Below, piece by piece: positions 33,461-42,972 of a stretch of DNA of 64,000 nt. Numbering within the stretch: position 1 is the first letter of the stretch; each line of letters begins with the position of its first letter. The notes under the pieces are model-generated. The model did not search any database. It had not been told where the DNA came from and saw only the letters and a list, made by a program, of their open reading frames with translations. This stretch comes from Roseiarcus sp963737365 (GTDB lineage Bacteria > Pseudomonadota > Alphaproteobacteria > Rhizobiales > Beijerinckiaceae), in assembly GCA_963737365.1 (NCBI GenBank), contig CAVTSD010000007.1:1364001-1428000 (forward strand), given 5' to 3'. Made by a program: the position numbers and the translations under genes.

Positions 33461-35755
33461 TTATTTCCCCGGCGCCAGCGTCTCCAGGAAGTGATTGTCG
33501 ATCAGGTGGAACAGGTGCGTACGCGCCGCTTTGCCGGCGATGCCGTGAGTCTTGCGCGGGTACAGCATCAGGTCGAACTGCTTTCCCGCATCAATAAAGC
33601 CATTGATCATCTGGATGGTGTTCTGCATGTGGACGTTGTCGTCGCTGGTGCCGTGCACCTCGAGCAAGCTGCCGTGCAAGTCGCCGGCGAAGTTCACGGG
33701 AGAGCTGTCTTTGTAGCCCTCGGGATTGTCTTTCGGCAGGCCCATGTAGCGTTCGGTGTAGATCGAGTCGTACAGAAGCCAGTTGGAGACCGGCGCCACA
33801 GCCACTCCCGACTTGAACAGATCGCTGTGCTCGAGGGTAAATAGCGTGAAGTATCCGCCGTAGCTCCAGCCCCAGAAGCCGAGCCGGCTGCCGTCCAGTT
33901 GCGGAAACTGTTGTAAGGCCTGCTTGACGCAATCGACCTGATCGCTCAACTCGATCGGTCCGAAGTGGTGTTTGATGGGCAAAGCAAAAGCTTTGCCGCG
34001 ATTGGCCATGCCGCGATTGTCGACGTGCAGCACGGCGAAACCCTGGCGTGCCAGGACCTGATCGAAGAGATCGCCGCCCGACCACGCATTGCGTATTGTC
34101 TGAGCTCCGGGTCCACCGTAGGGATTCACGATCAATGGAACCTTGCCGTCGGCCATCATCGGTCCGCCCGAGGGAAGCAGAATGGTGCCTTGAAGAGTGG
34201 TTACACCGTCGGCCGCTTTGAAGTCTACGAACTTTGGCGCCAGCAGGTTGTAGGCTTCAATACTCCTCGACTTCCAGAACGTGTTGCAGCTTCCTTGAAT
34301 GGAGCATACCGAGGCAGAGGGCGTAATCGTCGAGGCGGAGAAGTCGTCCACGTAATAGGCGGTGTCCTTGGGGTCGAAGTCGAGCGAGTGAGTGCCGTCC
34401 TGCTTCGTAATGCGATGTAAGTTCTGTCCGTTTAGTCCGACCGCGTACTCATTGCGTTGCCGCCAATCCCCTTCATTCGCCGAGAAGTAAAGAATGCCCT
34501 GCTTGGCATCAACAGCGTCGAGGCTTTCCACCTCCCAGTCTCCGTGCGTGAGTTGGGTCTGCATTTTCGCGGGAGCGTTCAACGGATCCTTCTTGTCGAA
34601 GCGATAGAGATAGATGTGGTTGTGACCGTCACGCCAACTGGTCCACAGGTAGCCATCGCCGGAGTCGAGGAGCGTGAAATCAACTTCCGGATGCATGTCG
34701 ATCCAGGCGTCGGTGGTCTCGGTCATCATGAGTTGCGACTTGCCGTCGTTGACATCGACGAAATAAAGATCGAGACGGTCCTGGACACGATTCAGAACCA
34801 TCGCCCAGAGTAAGCCATCGCGTACCCACCCGAAGCGAGGGACAAGCACATCGGGATCGTTGCCCAGCGGCAAAGAACCGTTTACGGTCTTCACGGTAAT
34901 CCACTTGGTCTTGCCGCTTCCTCCCGTACTCACCACCCCCAGGCGCACGCCAGGATTGGGATCGCCGGGCTGAGGATATTTCTCCTGATCAACTTCCGCG
35001 TGAGTGGGGATCCAGTCAGTGATGGGATAGGTTGGAACTTTCACTTCGTCCATCTGCAGGAATACGATCTGCTTCCCATTGGGCGACCAGAAGTAGTTGC
35101 TGCGGCTGTACAGCTCTTCCTCGTAAACCCAATCCACTTCGCCGTCGAGCAAGTTGTCGCTGCCGTCTTTGGTGAGTTGTCGCTCGCTGTCGTGGCCAAC
35201 CGGGTGCACATAAATGTTGTGATTGCGGATATAGGAAATCTCGCTGCCATCGGGAGAGAACTTGGGATCGACACTGTCACCGGAGGCCGAAGTGATCTGT
35301 ACCGCTGTGCCGGTATCGAGGCTATAGAACCAGAGCTGGCCCATGGAGTCGAACAGCAGGTGCTTGGAGTCGGGCGCCCAATGATAGGCCGCCAGGGAGT
35401 ATCGCTGCGCGGCTTCTTTCTTGCGCTCGTCCGCGATGGAGCTGGTAGGAGGCGCCAGCGCAGCGAGCTTGCCGCTGGCCACCAGTACGGCCGATTTGCC
35501 GGTAGCGACGTCAACGTAATAAAGCTCACCCTGTTCCCCGGTATCGTCCCGCTGCACGAAGGAGACCTTAGCGCCGTCGGGGCTCCACTTCACGCTTTCA
35601 GGCCCACGTCCCAGAACGCCGCCCGGCTGGAAGATGTCCTCAATGGTCAGCTCCTTAGAACCCTGCGGCGCTGGTGTAGAAGAGGATTCGGTTTGTGCGA
35701 TTAAAACTGAACTACAGAAGACAAGCAAAACACACACGGACGAACGAACTTTCAC
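33461..35755 (-). CDS. Secreted dipeptidyl peptidase IV-type S9 protease
   Basis: Periplasmic or secreted prolyl-specific serine peptidase, 764 residues with a signal peptide (about 1-20). The N-terminal half is the DPP4 beta-propeller (WSPDGAKVSFV, FSPDGSEISYIRNHNIY, WVYEEELYSRSNYFWSPNG, the last including the Glu-Glu pair that holds the substrate amino end). The C-terminal alpha/beta-hydrolase domain has the nucleophile Ser631 in GWSYGG, Asp705/706 in HGTSDDNVH and His737 in RKTHGI. All catalytic parts are intact. The start is GTG at 35755 with GGAG upstream. It probably releases X-Pro dipeptides from peptides. Confidence 0.94.
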   Translation of the reverse strand: MKVRSSVCVLLVFCSSVLIAQTESSSTPAPQGSKELTIEDIFQPGGVLGRGPESVKWSPDGAKVSFVQRDDTGEQGELYYVDVATGKSAVLVASGKLAALAPPTSSIADERKKEAAQRYSLAAYHWAPDSKHLLFDSMGQLWFYSLDTGTAVQITSASGDSVDPKFSPDGSEISYIRNHNIYVHPVGHDSERQLTKDGSDNLLDGEVDWVYEEELYSRSNYFWSPNGKQIVFLQMDEVKVPTYPITDWIPTHAEVDQEKYPQPGDPNPGVRLGVVSTGGSGKTKWITVKTVNGSLPLGNDPDVLVPRFGWVRDGLLWAMVLNRVQDRLDLYFVDVNDGKSQLMMTETTDAWIDMHPEVDFTLLDSGDGYLWTSWRDGHNHIYLYRFDKKDPLNAPAKMQTQLTHGDWEVESLDAVDAKQGILYFSANEGDWRQRNEYAVGLNGQNLHRITKQDGTHSLDFDPKDTAYYVDDFSASTITPSASVCSIQGSCNTFWKSRSIEAYNLLAPKFVDFKAADGVTTLQGTILLPSGGPMMADGKVPLIVNPYGGPGAQTIRNAWSGGDLFDQVLARQGFAVLHVDNRGMANRGKAFALPIKHHFGPIELSDQVDCVKQALQQFPQLDGSRLGFWGWSYGGYFTLFTLEHSDLFKSGVAVAPVSNWLLYDSIYTERYMGLPKDNPEGYKDSSPVNFAGDLHGSLLEVHGTSDDNVHMQNTIQMINGFIDAGKQFDLMLYPRKTHGIAGKAARTHLFHLIDNHFLETLAPGK

Positions 35756-35863
35756 GGCGGCTCCGGAAGGGAAATATCGCTGGGTGAAAGTTTATATCAC
35801 AGTGCGGGGCGCACGAAGGCAGCCCGCAGGTCGCAGGTCTGGGAAAGGAGAGCAACAGTCAGG

Positions 35864-36094
35864 CTAATGCGCCATCTGGTAGATGCGAAGCAGTTCCACC
35901 AGCACGACGAAGATGCCGACGCCGAAGTAGAGATTGTGCGCTGTCTCGGTGCTGAGGGCTGCCGGCAAGGGCACCCCTCGAGCGCGAAACGTCAGCACGA
36001 GCGAACGTTCTCGCTCCATGATGAAATCAGCGATCCGGCGGTGACATGCCGCGATCATCAGGCCAAGTAGAAGTCGCGCAATTTCAAGAGCCAT
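35864..36094 (-). CDS. Small membrane protein, function unknown
   Basis: A 76-residue protein with a hydrophobic N-terminus (ALEIARLLLGLMIAACH), a charged middle part containing RERSLVLTFRARGVPLP, and a C-terminal hydrophobic segment (YFGVGIFVVLVELLRIY). This two-segment hairpin pattern looks like a real small membrane protein. No ribosome site is clear. No function can be given. Confidence 0.55.
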   Translation of the reverse strand: MALEIARLLLGLMIAACHRRIADFIMERERSLVLTFRARGVPLPAALSTETAHNLYFGVGIFVVLVELLRIYQMAH

Positions 36095-36220
36095 AGGGCA
36101 ATCCTAAGGCGGCCCGGTACGCCTGCTCAATAAGCCGAAGACCTTAACTCCAGCGGGTGACCAAGAGCAGCAGACACGGTACAGCCCGATCCTGCCAGAG
36201 GCGGCTCTCGTCCTTCTTTC

Positions 36221-36256
36221 CCGGCTCGGAGGGAGCCGGTGCTTGCGTGCTAGAAT
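36221..36256 (+). promoter_or_regulatory. Hairpin and extended -10 upstream of zinc-ribbon gene
   Basis: CCGGCTC (36221-36227) pairs with GAGCCGG (36233-36239). Immediately after, TGC-TAGAAT (36248-36256) matches an extended -10 promoter. Transcription would start near 36263, only about 9 bases before the ATG at 36272, so the mRNA may be nearly leaderless. Confidence 0.45.
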
Positions 36257-36271
36257 CCAAGCAGTCCCCCG

Positions 36272-37072
36272 ATGAATCCTGACGTGCAAAAACTGATCGA
36301 CCTGCAACAGGTCGACTCCCGTGTCGCGGCTCTCCGAGCGGAAGTAGCTGCCCTGCCCAAAGAAGTAGCGCAGATCGAAGCTAAGCTGGCCGGCTCGAAA
36401 GCGGCCGTGGAAAAGGCGCAAGCCACGATCAAGGCCGACGAGGCTACCCGCCGCAAACACGAGTCCGATATCAAAGATCAGCAGGAAAAGATCAGCAAGT
36501 ATCGCGACCAGTCGCTCAAGGTCAAAACCAACCAGGAATACAAGGCGCTCTTAACTGAGATCGAACACGCCGAAGGCGAGATCCAGAAGCTGGAAGACAA
36601 AATCCTGGAGATCATGGTGGCTGCCGACGCCCGCAAGGAGACGCTGAAACAAGCCGAGGCGGCGCTCAAGTCTGATACCGCTGAGAACGAGAGAGAGAAA
36701 GAGCACGCCCGTCAGCAGACTGCCGAAGACGAAAAGCAGTTGGCAGAGCTGGATGCCCAGCGCAAGGAGCTACGCTCCGGTATTTCCGAAGAGCCCCTGA
36801 ACCATTACGACCGCGTGCTAAAGCTTCGGGGCTCGGCCCTGGCCCCGGTTTATGAAGATGAGAGCTGCTCCGCGTGCCGGGTTCGCCTGCGTCCACAAGT
36901 TTTCCAGGACGTTATGGGCAACGAGCAGGTCGTCACCTGCTTTTATTGCAACCGAATCCTGTACTTCGTTCCTCCCCCGCCCAAAGAAGAGGAAGCTGCG
37001 GCAGCCGGCGCATCGAAGACTTCGCGTGAAGAGCCGGAAAGCGTTCCCTCCGACGAAGCTACTACCCCGTAG
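36272..37072 (+). CDS. Coiled-coil protein with C4 zinc ribbon (CT398-like)
   Basis: A 266-residue protein. Residues 1-170 form a long antiparallel coiled coil (heptads rich in Ala, Glu, Lys). A C4 zinc ribbon follows with Cys199 and Cys202 (CSACRVRL) and Cys223 and Cys226 (CFYCNRIL). A Pro/Glu-rich tail ends the protein. This matches the CT398/zf-RING_7-type family found across bacteria, whose members are linked to nucleic acid or flagellar/secretion factors, but with no settled function. It looks monocistronic. Confidence 0.87.
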   Translation: MNPDVQKLIDLQQVDSRVAALRAEVAALPKEVAQIEAKLAGSKAAVEKAQATIKADEATRRKHESDIKDQQEKISKYRDQSLKVKTNQEYKALLTEIEHAEGEIQKLEDKILEIMVAADARKETLKQAEAALKSDTAENEREKEHARQQTAEDEKQLAELDAQRKELRSGISEEPLNHYDRVLKLRGSALAPVYEDESCSACRVRLRPQVFQDVMGNEQVVTCFYCNRILYFVPPPPKEEEAAAAGASKTSREEPESVPSDEATTP

Positions 37073-37210
37073 CTTGCTTCCCTCCGGCAGTTCGAAGGCC
37101 AGGCTAGAACCACTCCATCCATTCAAGCAGCAAGCGCCTTGCCTGCTCATTTAGCATATTCGACAGACAGCGGAAGTCAGAAGGCCACGGTCTGAGCGGA
37201 AGGAGAAGCG

Positions 37211-40200
37211 ATGTCGGCTCCTGATACATCGATGGTCACACTGAAGCAGTTGCTGGAATCGCGTGCTGCCAACTGGCGGACAAGCGGAGCGAACGTCGAT
37301 GTCGCCGGCCTTGAAGCGGAGTTGCGCAAGAAAATCGCTGGCGAGGTGAGGTTCGATGCGAGTACCAAGGCGATGTATGCCGCTGACGCTTCGAATTATC
37401 GCCAAGTTCCGGTTGGCGTGGTTATTCCACGATCGAAAGAAGACGTAGTAGAGACAGTCGCCACCGCTCGGAAGTTTGGCGCCCCACTGCTCTCCCGCGG
37501 TACAGGCACGAGCCTGGCGGGACAATGCTGCAATATTGCCGTTGTTATTGACTGGTCCAAGTACATGCGCGGCATCCTCGAGATAAACACCTCGGAGCGG
37601 TGGGCCCGTGTGCTGCCTGGCACCGTCTGCGACGAGCTACGCGACGCCGCTATGAAGGCCAGCGAGCGACGGCTCACGTGGGGACCGGATCCAGCGACCC
37701 ACGCCTATTGCACCTTTGGCGGCATGATCGGCAACAACTCGTGCGGCGCGCATGCGCAAATGTCGGGGAAGACCGACAACAACGTTGAAGAGCTGGAAGT
37801 ATTGCTCTACGACGGCACTCGCATGACTGTCGGGTGGATAGCGGAAGCTGAGTGGGAATCGAAGATGCGCCAGGCCGGCCGCGAGGGTGAGATCTATCGT
37901 TATCTGCGTTCGCTGCGCGATCACTACGCTGACCTTGTGCGCAAGAACTACCCGGTCCTTCCGCGTCGTGTTTCCGGCTACAACCTCGATCAACTCATTC
38001 CGGGCAAGGACGGTCGTATCAACATGGCCCGGGCCCTGGTAGGGAGTGAAGGCACCCTGGTTACGATTCTCGAGGCGAAGTGCACGCTCATCGACGCCAG
38101 AGCTCAACGTGTGGTTCTCCTGTTGGGATATCCCGACATGTATGTGGCCGCTGACCACGTGATGGACATCACCCCGTTTCAACCGACGGCGCTTGAGGGC
38201 ATCGATGATCACGTGTACCGCAACGTTGAGAAAAAGGGTGGGCCGAATCGCCAGTATCTTCCGTTGTTTCCTGAAGGCAAGGGCTGGCTGATCGCCGAGT
38301 TTGGAGCCGCGAAGAAGAGCGACGCGATCGAGGCTGCGCATCAGGTGATGGAGCGCTTGAAGCATCAGCCGGGTGCCCCAAACATGAAACTTTACACACA
38401 AAGTTCGGACATGCAGCACATCTGGAGTGTGCGCGAGTCGGGCCTGGGGGCGAGTTCGTTTGTGCCGGGCGAGCGACCGGCGTGGCCAGGCTGGGAAGAC
38501 TCCGCGGTGCCGCCCGAGAAGCTCGGTGGCTACCTGCGCGACATGCGCGATCTGTTCGCCAGGTATGACTACCACGCTGCCATGTATGGCCACTTCGGAC
38601 ATGGTTGTGTGCATTGCCGGATTGACTTCGATCTCGCCAGCGAGCCGGGAATTCGCACCTTCAATTTGTTCATGGAAGAGGCGACCGACCTGTGTGTGAA
38701 GTACGGCGGCAGCCTGAGCGGCGAGCACGGTGACGGACAAAGCCACAGCGAGTTTCTTTACAAGATGTTTGGCGAAGAGCTGGTTCAGGCCTTTCGGGAG
38801 TTCAAGTCCATCTGGGATCCGGCCTGGAAGATGAATCCGGGGAAGGTTGTCGATGCTTATCGCATGGATGAAAATCTCAGGCTGGGAGCCAACTACAACC
38901 CCTGGGAACCGCCAACCCACTTCCAATGGCCGCAGGACGACGGGCATTTTTCTCATGCCGCACTGAGATGTGTAGGTGTCGGGAAGTGCCGGCGTACGAA
39001 CGGACAAAGTCCGGAAGACAACACCATGTGTCCCAGCTTCATGGTGACGCACGAGGAGAAGCACACCACCCGCGGACGCGCCCGTCATCTCTGGGAGATG
39101 TTGAACGGCAATGTCATAGAGGAGGGCTGGCGTGACGAAAACGTGAAGGAATCGCTCGACCTCTGCCTCGCGTGCAAGGGCTGCAAGGGGGATTGCCCTG
39201 TCAATGTAGACATGGCTACCTACAAAGCCGAGTTTCTGTCGCACTACTGGGAGGGACGGCTGCGGCCGCGTTATGCCTACGCCTTCGGGTTCATCGACAA
39301 ATGGGCTCGGGTGGCTGCGATCGCGCCGGGATTCGTGAATCTGTTCACGCAGCTCCCTGTGCTGCGAATGTTTGCCAAGAAAGCCGCCGGCATTCCGCCG
39401 CAGCGGGAAATTCCGCAGTTTGCAGCCGTGACTTTCAAGCAATGGTTTCGTAGACGTGAGCCACGCAATCAGCCCGGCCCTAAGGTTATTCTGTGGGCGG
39501 ACACGTTCAACAACAACTTCTTGCCGGAGACGGCGATGGCTGCGCTCGAAGTGCTGGAACACTTTGGGTACCAGGTGCATGTACCAGCGCAACATCTTTG
39601 TTGCGGGCGCCCGCTTTACGATTACGGTTTTCTTGACGAGGCTAAGCGCTACCTTCAGAAAGTGCTGACGGTACTCGCCGACGAGATTGACGCTGGCACG
39701 CCGATCGTCGTGCTTGAGCCAAGTTGCTGCTCCGTATTTCGCGACGAACTGAACGGACTCATGCCGGAGAATGAGCGTGCCCGTCGCCTCGCAGAAAATA
39801 CGTTCTTGCTCTCAGAGTTTCTCGAAAAGAAGGTCCAAGACTACGAGCCTCCACAACTGCCGCGCAGAGCTCTCGCACAAGGCCACTGCCATCACAAGGC
39901 AATCATGCGGTTCTACGATGAAGAAGCGGTGATGAAAAAGATGGGGCTCGACTGCAACATACTGGACTCCGGCTGCTGCGGCATGGCTGGCTCGTTCGGA
40001 TTCGAGGCTGAGAAGTATGGCCTTTCCATGCAGATCGGCGAACGCGGCTTGCTGCCTGCCGTGCGCACGGCGGATCCGTCAGCGCTGGTAATCGCCGATG
40101 GCTTCAGTTGCCGGGAGCAGATTGCACAGGGTACCGATCGGCACGCTTTACACCTCGCGGAAGTGATGGCGCTTGCCCTGCAGGAAAAAGACAGCGATGA

Positions 40201-40336
40201 CGGCGGCGTATATCCGGAGAGCCGGTTTATTCAGCCGAGACTCGCCGCGCAAAAGCGCTCTATGCGACAGGCAGGCATTGTGACGCTTATCGCTATCGCC
40301 GCGGCTGGCGCCTGGTGGTGGTGGCGCAAACGTTAG
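37211..40336 (+). CDS. YdiJ-type FAD/Fe-S 2-hydroxyacid dehydrogenase
   Basis: A 1041-residue fusion of a FAD-linked oxidase (GlcD-like) and a GlpC-like Fe-S/CCG module, the layout of E. coli YdiJ (D-2-hydroxyglutarate dehydrogenase, about 1018 residues). The FAD domain carries LLSRGTGTSLAGQ and GGMIGNNSCGAHAQMSGKT. The C-terminal flavin-domain end has MYGHFGHGCVHCRID and SGEHGDGQ. Fe-S ligands are in CVGVGKCRRT and CLACKGCKGDCPVNV, and CCG motifs in LEPSCCSVFRDE and DSGCCGMAGSFG. A final hydrophobic segment (about 1018-1036, IVTLIAIAAAGAWWWW) is extra and may anchor it to the membrane, near quinones. Confidence 0.92.
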   Translation: MSAPDTSMVTLKQLLESRAANWRTSGANVDVAGLEAELRKKIAGEVRFDASTKAMYAADASNYRQVPVGVVIPRSKEDVVETVATARKFGAPLLSRGTGTSLAGQCCNIAVVIDWSKYMRGILEINTSERWARVLPGTVCDELRDAAMKASERRLTWGPDPATHAYCTFGGMIGNNSCGAHAQMSGKTDNNVEELEVLLYDGTRMTVGWIAEAEWESKMRQAGREGEIYRYLRSLRDHYADLVRKNYPVLPRRVSGYNLDQLIPGKDGRINMARALVGSEGTLVTILEAKCTLIDARAQRVVLLLGYPDMYVAADHVMDITPFQPTALEGIDDHVYRNVEKKGGPNRQYLPLFPEGKGWLIAEFGAAKKSDAIEAAHQVMERLKHQPGAPNMKLYTQSSDMQHIWSVRESGLGASSFVPGERPAWPGWEDSAVPPEKLGGYLRDMRDLFARYDYHAAMYGHFGHGCVHCRIDFDLASEPGIRTFNLFMEEATDLCVKYGGSLSGEHGDGQSHSEFLYKMFGEELVQAFREFKSIWDPAWKMNPGKVVDAYRMDENLRLGANYNPWEPPTHFQWPQDDGHFSHAALRCVGVGKCRRTNGQSPEDNTMCPSFMVTHEEKHTTRGRARHLWEMLNGNVIEEGWRDENVKESLDLCLACKGCKGDCPVNVDMATYKAEFLSHYWEGRLRPRYAYAFGFIDKWARVAAIAPGFVNLFTQLPVLRMFAKKAAGIPPQREIPQFAAVTFKQWFRRREPRNQPGPKVILWADTFNNNFLPETAMAALEVLEHFGYQVHVPAQHLCCGRPLYDYGFLDEAKRYLQKVLTVLADEIDAGTPIVVLEPSCCSVFRDELNGLMPENERARRLAENTFLLSEFLEKKVQDYEPPQLPRRALAQGHCHHKAIMRFYDEEAVMKKMGLDCNILDSGCCGMAGSFGFEAEKYGLSMQIGERGLLPAVRTADPSALVIADGFSCREQIAQGTDRHALHLAEVMALALQEKDSDDGGVYPESRFIQPRLAAQKRSMRQAGIVTLIAIAAAGAWWWWRKR

Positions 40337-40698
40337 TTGCAGCGGTCAGCAATTTTTCTTAGCGACGTGACTTTCACTGTCGGCGGCTGTTGCGACAGGA
40401 CATCGTGCTTCGAGGTTTCAGAAGAAGATTCGCTTACCGTCCCAGTTGCTTCCACCATCTTGGCGTTGTAGCGCTTGAACGCCTCGGCCTCGCCATCGAG
40501 CAGATAAAGATTACCGTTGGAGGCGGCAAGGGTGTAGCGATTGTCCTCGCCCGTAAGGCATCCCACGACCTTTTGTGGTTGGCCGTTGGACGGCTGGCCG
40601 GAGCCATCCTTATTATTTTGGGCCGCAGATCCGGTTGAGAACCACAATCCAGCGAGCGCGACTGACAGTACGATCCTTACACTGGGACGCAATTCCAT
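40333..40698 (-). CDS. Small exported protein, function unknown
   Basis: A 121-residue protein with a signal peptide (about 1-26, ending GSAAQ). The mature part reads KVVGCLTGEDNRYTLAASNGNLYLLDGEA and a later VEATGTV, an OB-like beta pattern seen in many short acidobacterial exported proteins. Two Cys (in GCL and DRC) could form a disulphide. It overlaps the convergent dehydrogenase gene by 4 bases at the stop codons. Confidence 0.75.
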   Translation of the reverse strand: MELRPSVRIVLSVALAGLWFSTGSAAQNNKDGSGQPSNGQPQKVVGCLTGEDNRYTLAASNGNLYLLDGEAEAFKRYNAKMVEATGTVSESSSETSKHDVLSQQPPTVKVTSLRKIADRCN

Positions 40699-40755
40699 CG
40701 GGTGGTCCTCCGTCTTTTCCTGCAGATAACCAGATTGGCCTGACTGCAGTGTCGC

Positions 40756-41691
40756 CTATCCCCGGAAGGAATTACTCATCATCAAAGCGAATAACAGCGG
40801 TAGATAAATAATTGAGCACCGGAATAGCTGTCGAGCATGAATTCTGGAGCGCGAATCGGTCACCGCAAGGTCCACAAACATCAGGCGCGCGCCAAAGTAA
40901 AGAAATACCAGTCCGAGAAGAACGGCCCCATATAAATAAATTTGTCCGGCCATCCGCAAAAACACCGGAACGAGGCTTATGGGAATAAGCGCCAGACTAT
41001 AAAGCAGGATTCGCAGCGTGGTTGAGCGCCCGTCCGGCTCTACCACAGGAAGCATACGAATCGAACCTTTGGCGTAGTCTTCGCGATACATCCACGCAAT
41101 GGCAAAAAAATGGGGAAATTGCCACAGAAAAAGAATGGCAAACAGTGCGAGAGTACCCCAATCCATACGTCCGCGAGCCGCAGTCCATCCCAGAACTCCA
41201 GGCATCGCCCCGGGAAATGCGCCAACAAAGGTGCAGACGGGGGAGATCCTCTTTAAGGGAGTGTAAGCAGCCAGATAAATTACGGAGGTTAGAAAAGTCA
41301 ATAGTCCAGTGAGCCAGTTGGTCGAGACAACCAGGTAGATCGACCCTCCGACGGTGAGCAGAGTTCCAACAATCGTGGCATGAAGCAAAGACATGCGGCC
41401 AGCCGGGATGGGACGTCGCGCCGTCCGACGCATCTTGCTGTCCACATCGTGTTCCATGACTTCATTCAACGCGGCGGTGCCGCTGGACACCATGCCAATT
41501 CCCAGCAGTGCGTGGAGCAGGCTCCAACTCAATACCGGCAAGCCCGCCTTCCTCGCGCCAAAAAAGAAGCCGCAGCAGGCGGTCATGATGATCAGTGTGG
41601 TCACCCTTGATTTGGTGAGCTGGGCGTAGTCATTAAGGCGCGGCACGATGTACAACCGGCCGAAGGAAGATCCTTCTGCGGCAGTCTTCAT
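40756..41691 (-). CDS. ctaB: Heme O synthase (protoheme IX farnesyltransferase)
   Basis: Membrane prenyltransferase of the UbiA superfamily that farnesylates heme B to heme O for the oxidase; 311 residues and about nine membrane segments. The first Asp-rich motif is NEVMEHDVDSKMRRTARRP (Asn76, Asp82, Asp84), characteristic of CtaB/CyoE, and LTKSRVTTLIIMTACCGFF is the family N-terminus. It is encoded divergently from the cytochrome oxidase operon and 36 bases after two SH3-protein genes. No heme A synthase (ctaA) gene is in the window, so whether the oxidase uses heme A or O is not settled here. Confidence 0.94.
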   Translation of the reverse strand: MKTAAEGSSFGRLYIVPRLNDYAQLTKSRVTTLIIMTACCGFFFGARKAGLPVLSWSLLHALLGIGMVSSGTAALNEVMEHDVDSKMRRTARRPIPAGRMSLLHATIVGTLLTVGGSIYLVVSTNWLTGLLTFLTSVIYLAAYTPLKRISPVCTFVGAFPGAMPGVLGWTAARGRMDWGTLALFAILFLWQFPHFFAIAWMYREDYAKGSIRMLPVVEPDGRSTTLRILLYSLALIPISLVPVFLRMAGQIYLYGAVLLGLVFLYFGARLMFVDLAVTDSRSRIHARQLFRCSIIYLPLLFALMMSNSFRG

Positions 41692-41727
41692 TGCGAGTTG
41701 CTCCAGTGACGCACTTCCCTGTCCAGC

Positions 41728-42972
41728 CTAGTTCTGCCCGCCGAATGCATCGGGGGGATCTCGCCAGCAGCGTTTCCAGAAACCTTCATCGGAAAGGTGT
41801 CCGGCACGCCACTGCTGCAGATTGGCCAGAGTGGTAGCCGCCATACCGCCATCCTCAGAATCGAAAATTACAACTACACCAGCAACTTCATTAGGGTCTG
41901 CGGGCGCACCTGCGTCCGCACCACGAAGCACAGACTTCACCAAAGGCCACTTAGGTTCGGCGCCAAACTGGTCTTTGTTCAACGGCTGTACCCAGATGAT
42001 CTTCACCTGCTTGCCATCCAACGGTTGCCACTTGCCCGGGAAGGCTGCGACCTCTTCCTTGGTTTGCCGCACGGAAGCCGTGTCATGCTGCTCTCCGGAG
42101 ATGTCGGAGACGCTCATGGTCGCGGCGCCCGGCAAATCGACGAGGTCGCGCTTGATCCATCCGCGTGAAATGCCGGAGATTTTAATATGCACCCAGTCCT
42201 GGGTCGAATCGAGAACTTCGAACTCATCTTCGGCGTCAGCCTGTAGTAGAACTTCTGCCCCAGCCACCGGCTGCGCCACGACAGGCGTATTGGACTTCTT
42301 CACGATCGCCAAATTATTAGGACGCGCCTGATTGTGCAGGACCTGCTCCAAGTCTTGCGCCTGTGCCTGTAGCTTGGCCAATTGTTTCGCGGTGCCGGGA
42401 TCGACAGGTTTCGAGGAAGGTAGCCTGCCATCCGATGGCGCGGTGGAGAGCCGTCGCGTATTGAAGAACGACCCACTGGCTGCGGAGGCGGACGGACTGT
42501 CGGGCAGAGGTTTTGTGGAAGCCGGCGAGGTTTGGGCGGCCGAAGCGGGATTCAGTTTGTCATTCAAAGCGTCGAGAAGATCTGACTCGAGCCGTCCACT
42601 TGACTTCAGCACCCGATACCCCGAGTTGGCTGCAGTGGTCGCCGCATACCAGGCTGTAATCTTTGCGGTGACTTCGACAGTAGTCTCGGTCGCAGTCGTC
42701 GATTTCAGAAGTACGTCATACTCGTAGTACCCACGTCTGTAATCGTCGAGCGAATGCCCTGCCGGATTGGCGAAACCTTCCAGCACAGGAAGTTTTCCTC
42801 CAGGATACGAGTCAATCGTGTGAAGTGCTTTTTCGACGTCGACCTTGGAAGCGTGAAATGACCGCTGGGACGGCGCCCTTTGCGCTTGCATCGCGTAAGC
42901 AAGCATCAGCATGCAGCCATAGGTGATGACAAGCTTGGCGGTCCCGCGCAGCGATCTGGCAGTAAGCTTCAC
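41728..42972 (-). CDS. Exported SH3-domain protein (second of pair)
   Basis: A 414-residue exported protein with a signal peptide (about 1-29). A first domain (about 35-125) is followed by a Ser/Pro/Ala-rich linker, a short coiled coil (TAKQLAKLQAQAQDLEQVL) and a bacterial SH3 domain (about 235-290: VAGAEVLLQADAEDEFEVLDSTQDWVHIKI and GWIKRDLVDLP). The C-terminal third is unassigned. Its ATG overlaps the stop of the preceding SH3 gene (ATGA). Its position before ctaB suggests a role tied to respiration or the envelope, but only by neighbourhood. Confidence 0.8.
   Translation of the reverse strand: MKLTARSLRGTAKLVITYGCMLMLAYAMQAQRAPSQRSFHASKVDVEKALHTIDSYPGGKLPVLEGFANPAGHSLDDYRRGYYEYDVLLKSTTATETTVEVTAKITAWYAATTAANSGYRVLKSSGRLESDLLDALNDKLNPASAAQTSPASTKPLPDSPSASAASGSFFNTRRLSTAPSDGRLPSSKPVDPGTAKQLAKLQAQAQDLEQVLHNQARPNNLAIVKKSNTPVVAQPVAGAEVLLQADAEDEFEVLDSTQDWVHIKISGISRGWIKRDLVDLPGAATMSVSDISGEQHDTASVRQTKEEVAAFPGKWQPLDGKQVKIIWVQPLNKDQFGAEPKWPLVKSVLRGADAGAPADPNEVAGVVVIFDSEDGGMAATTLANLQQWRAGHLSDEGFWKRCWRDPPDAFGGQN

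Noticed and set aside
37637..39595. Long minus-strand open frame (652 codons) opposite the YdiJ-type gene
   Set aside because: The plus strand carries full FAD, Fe-S and CCG motifs; the antisense frame has none and is a by-product of high-GC codon use.
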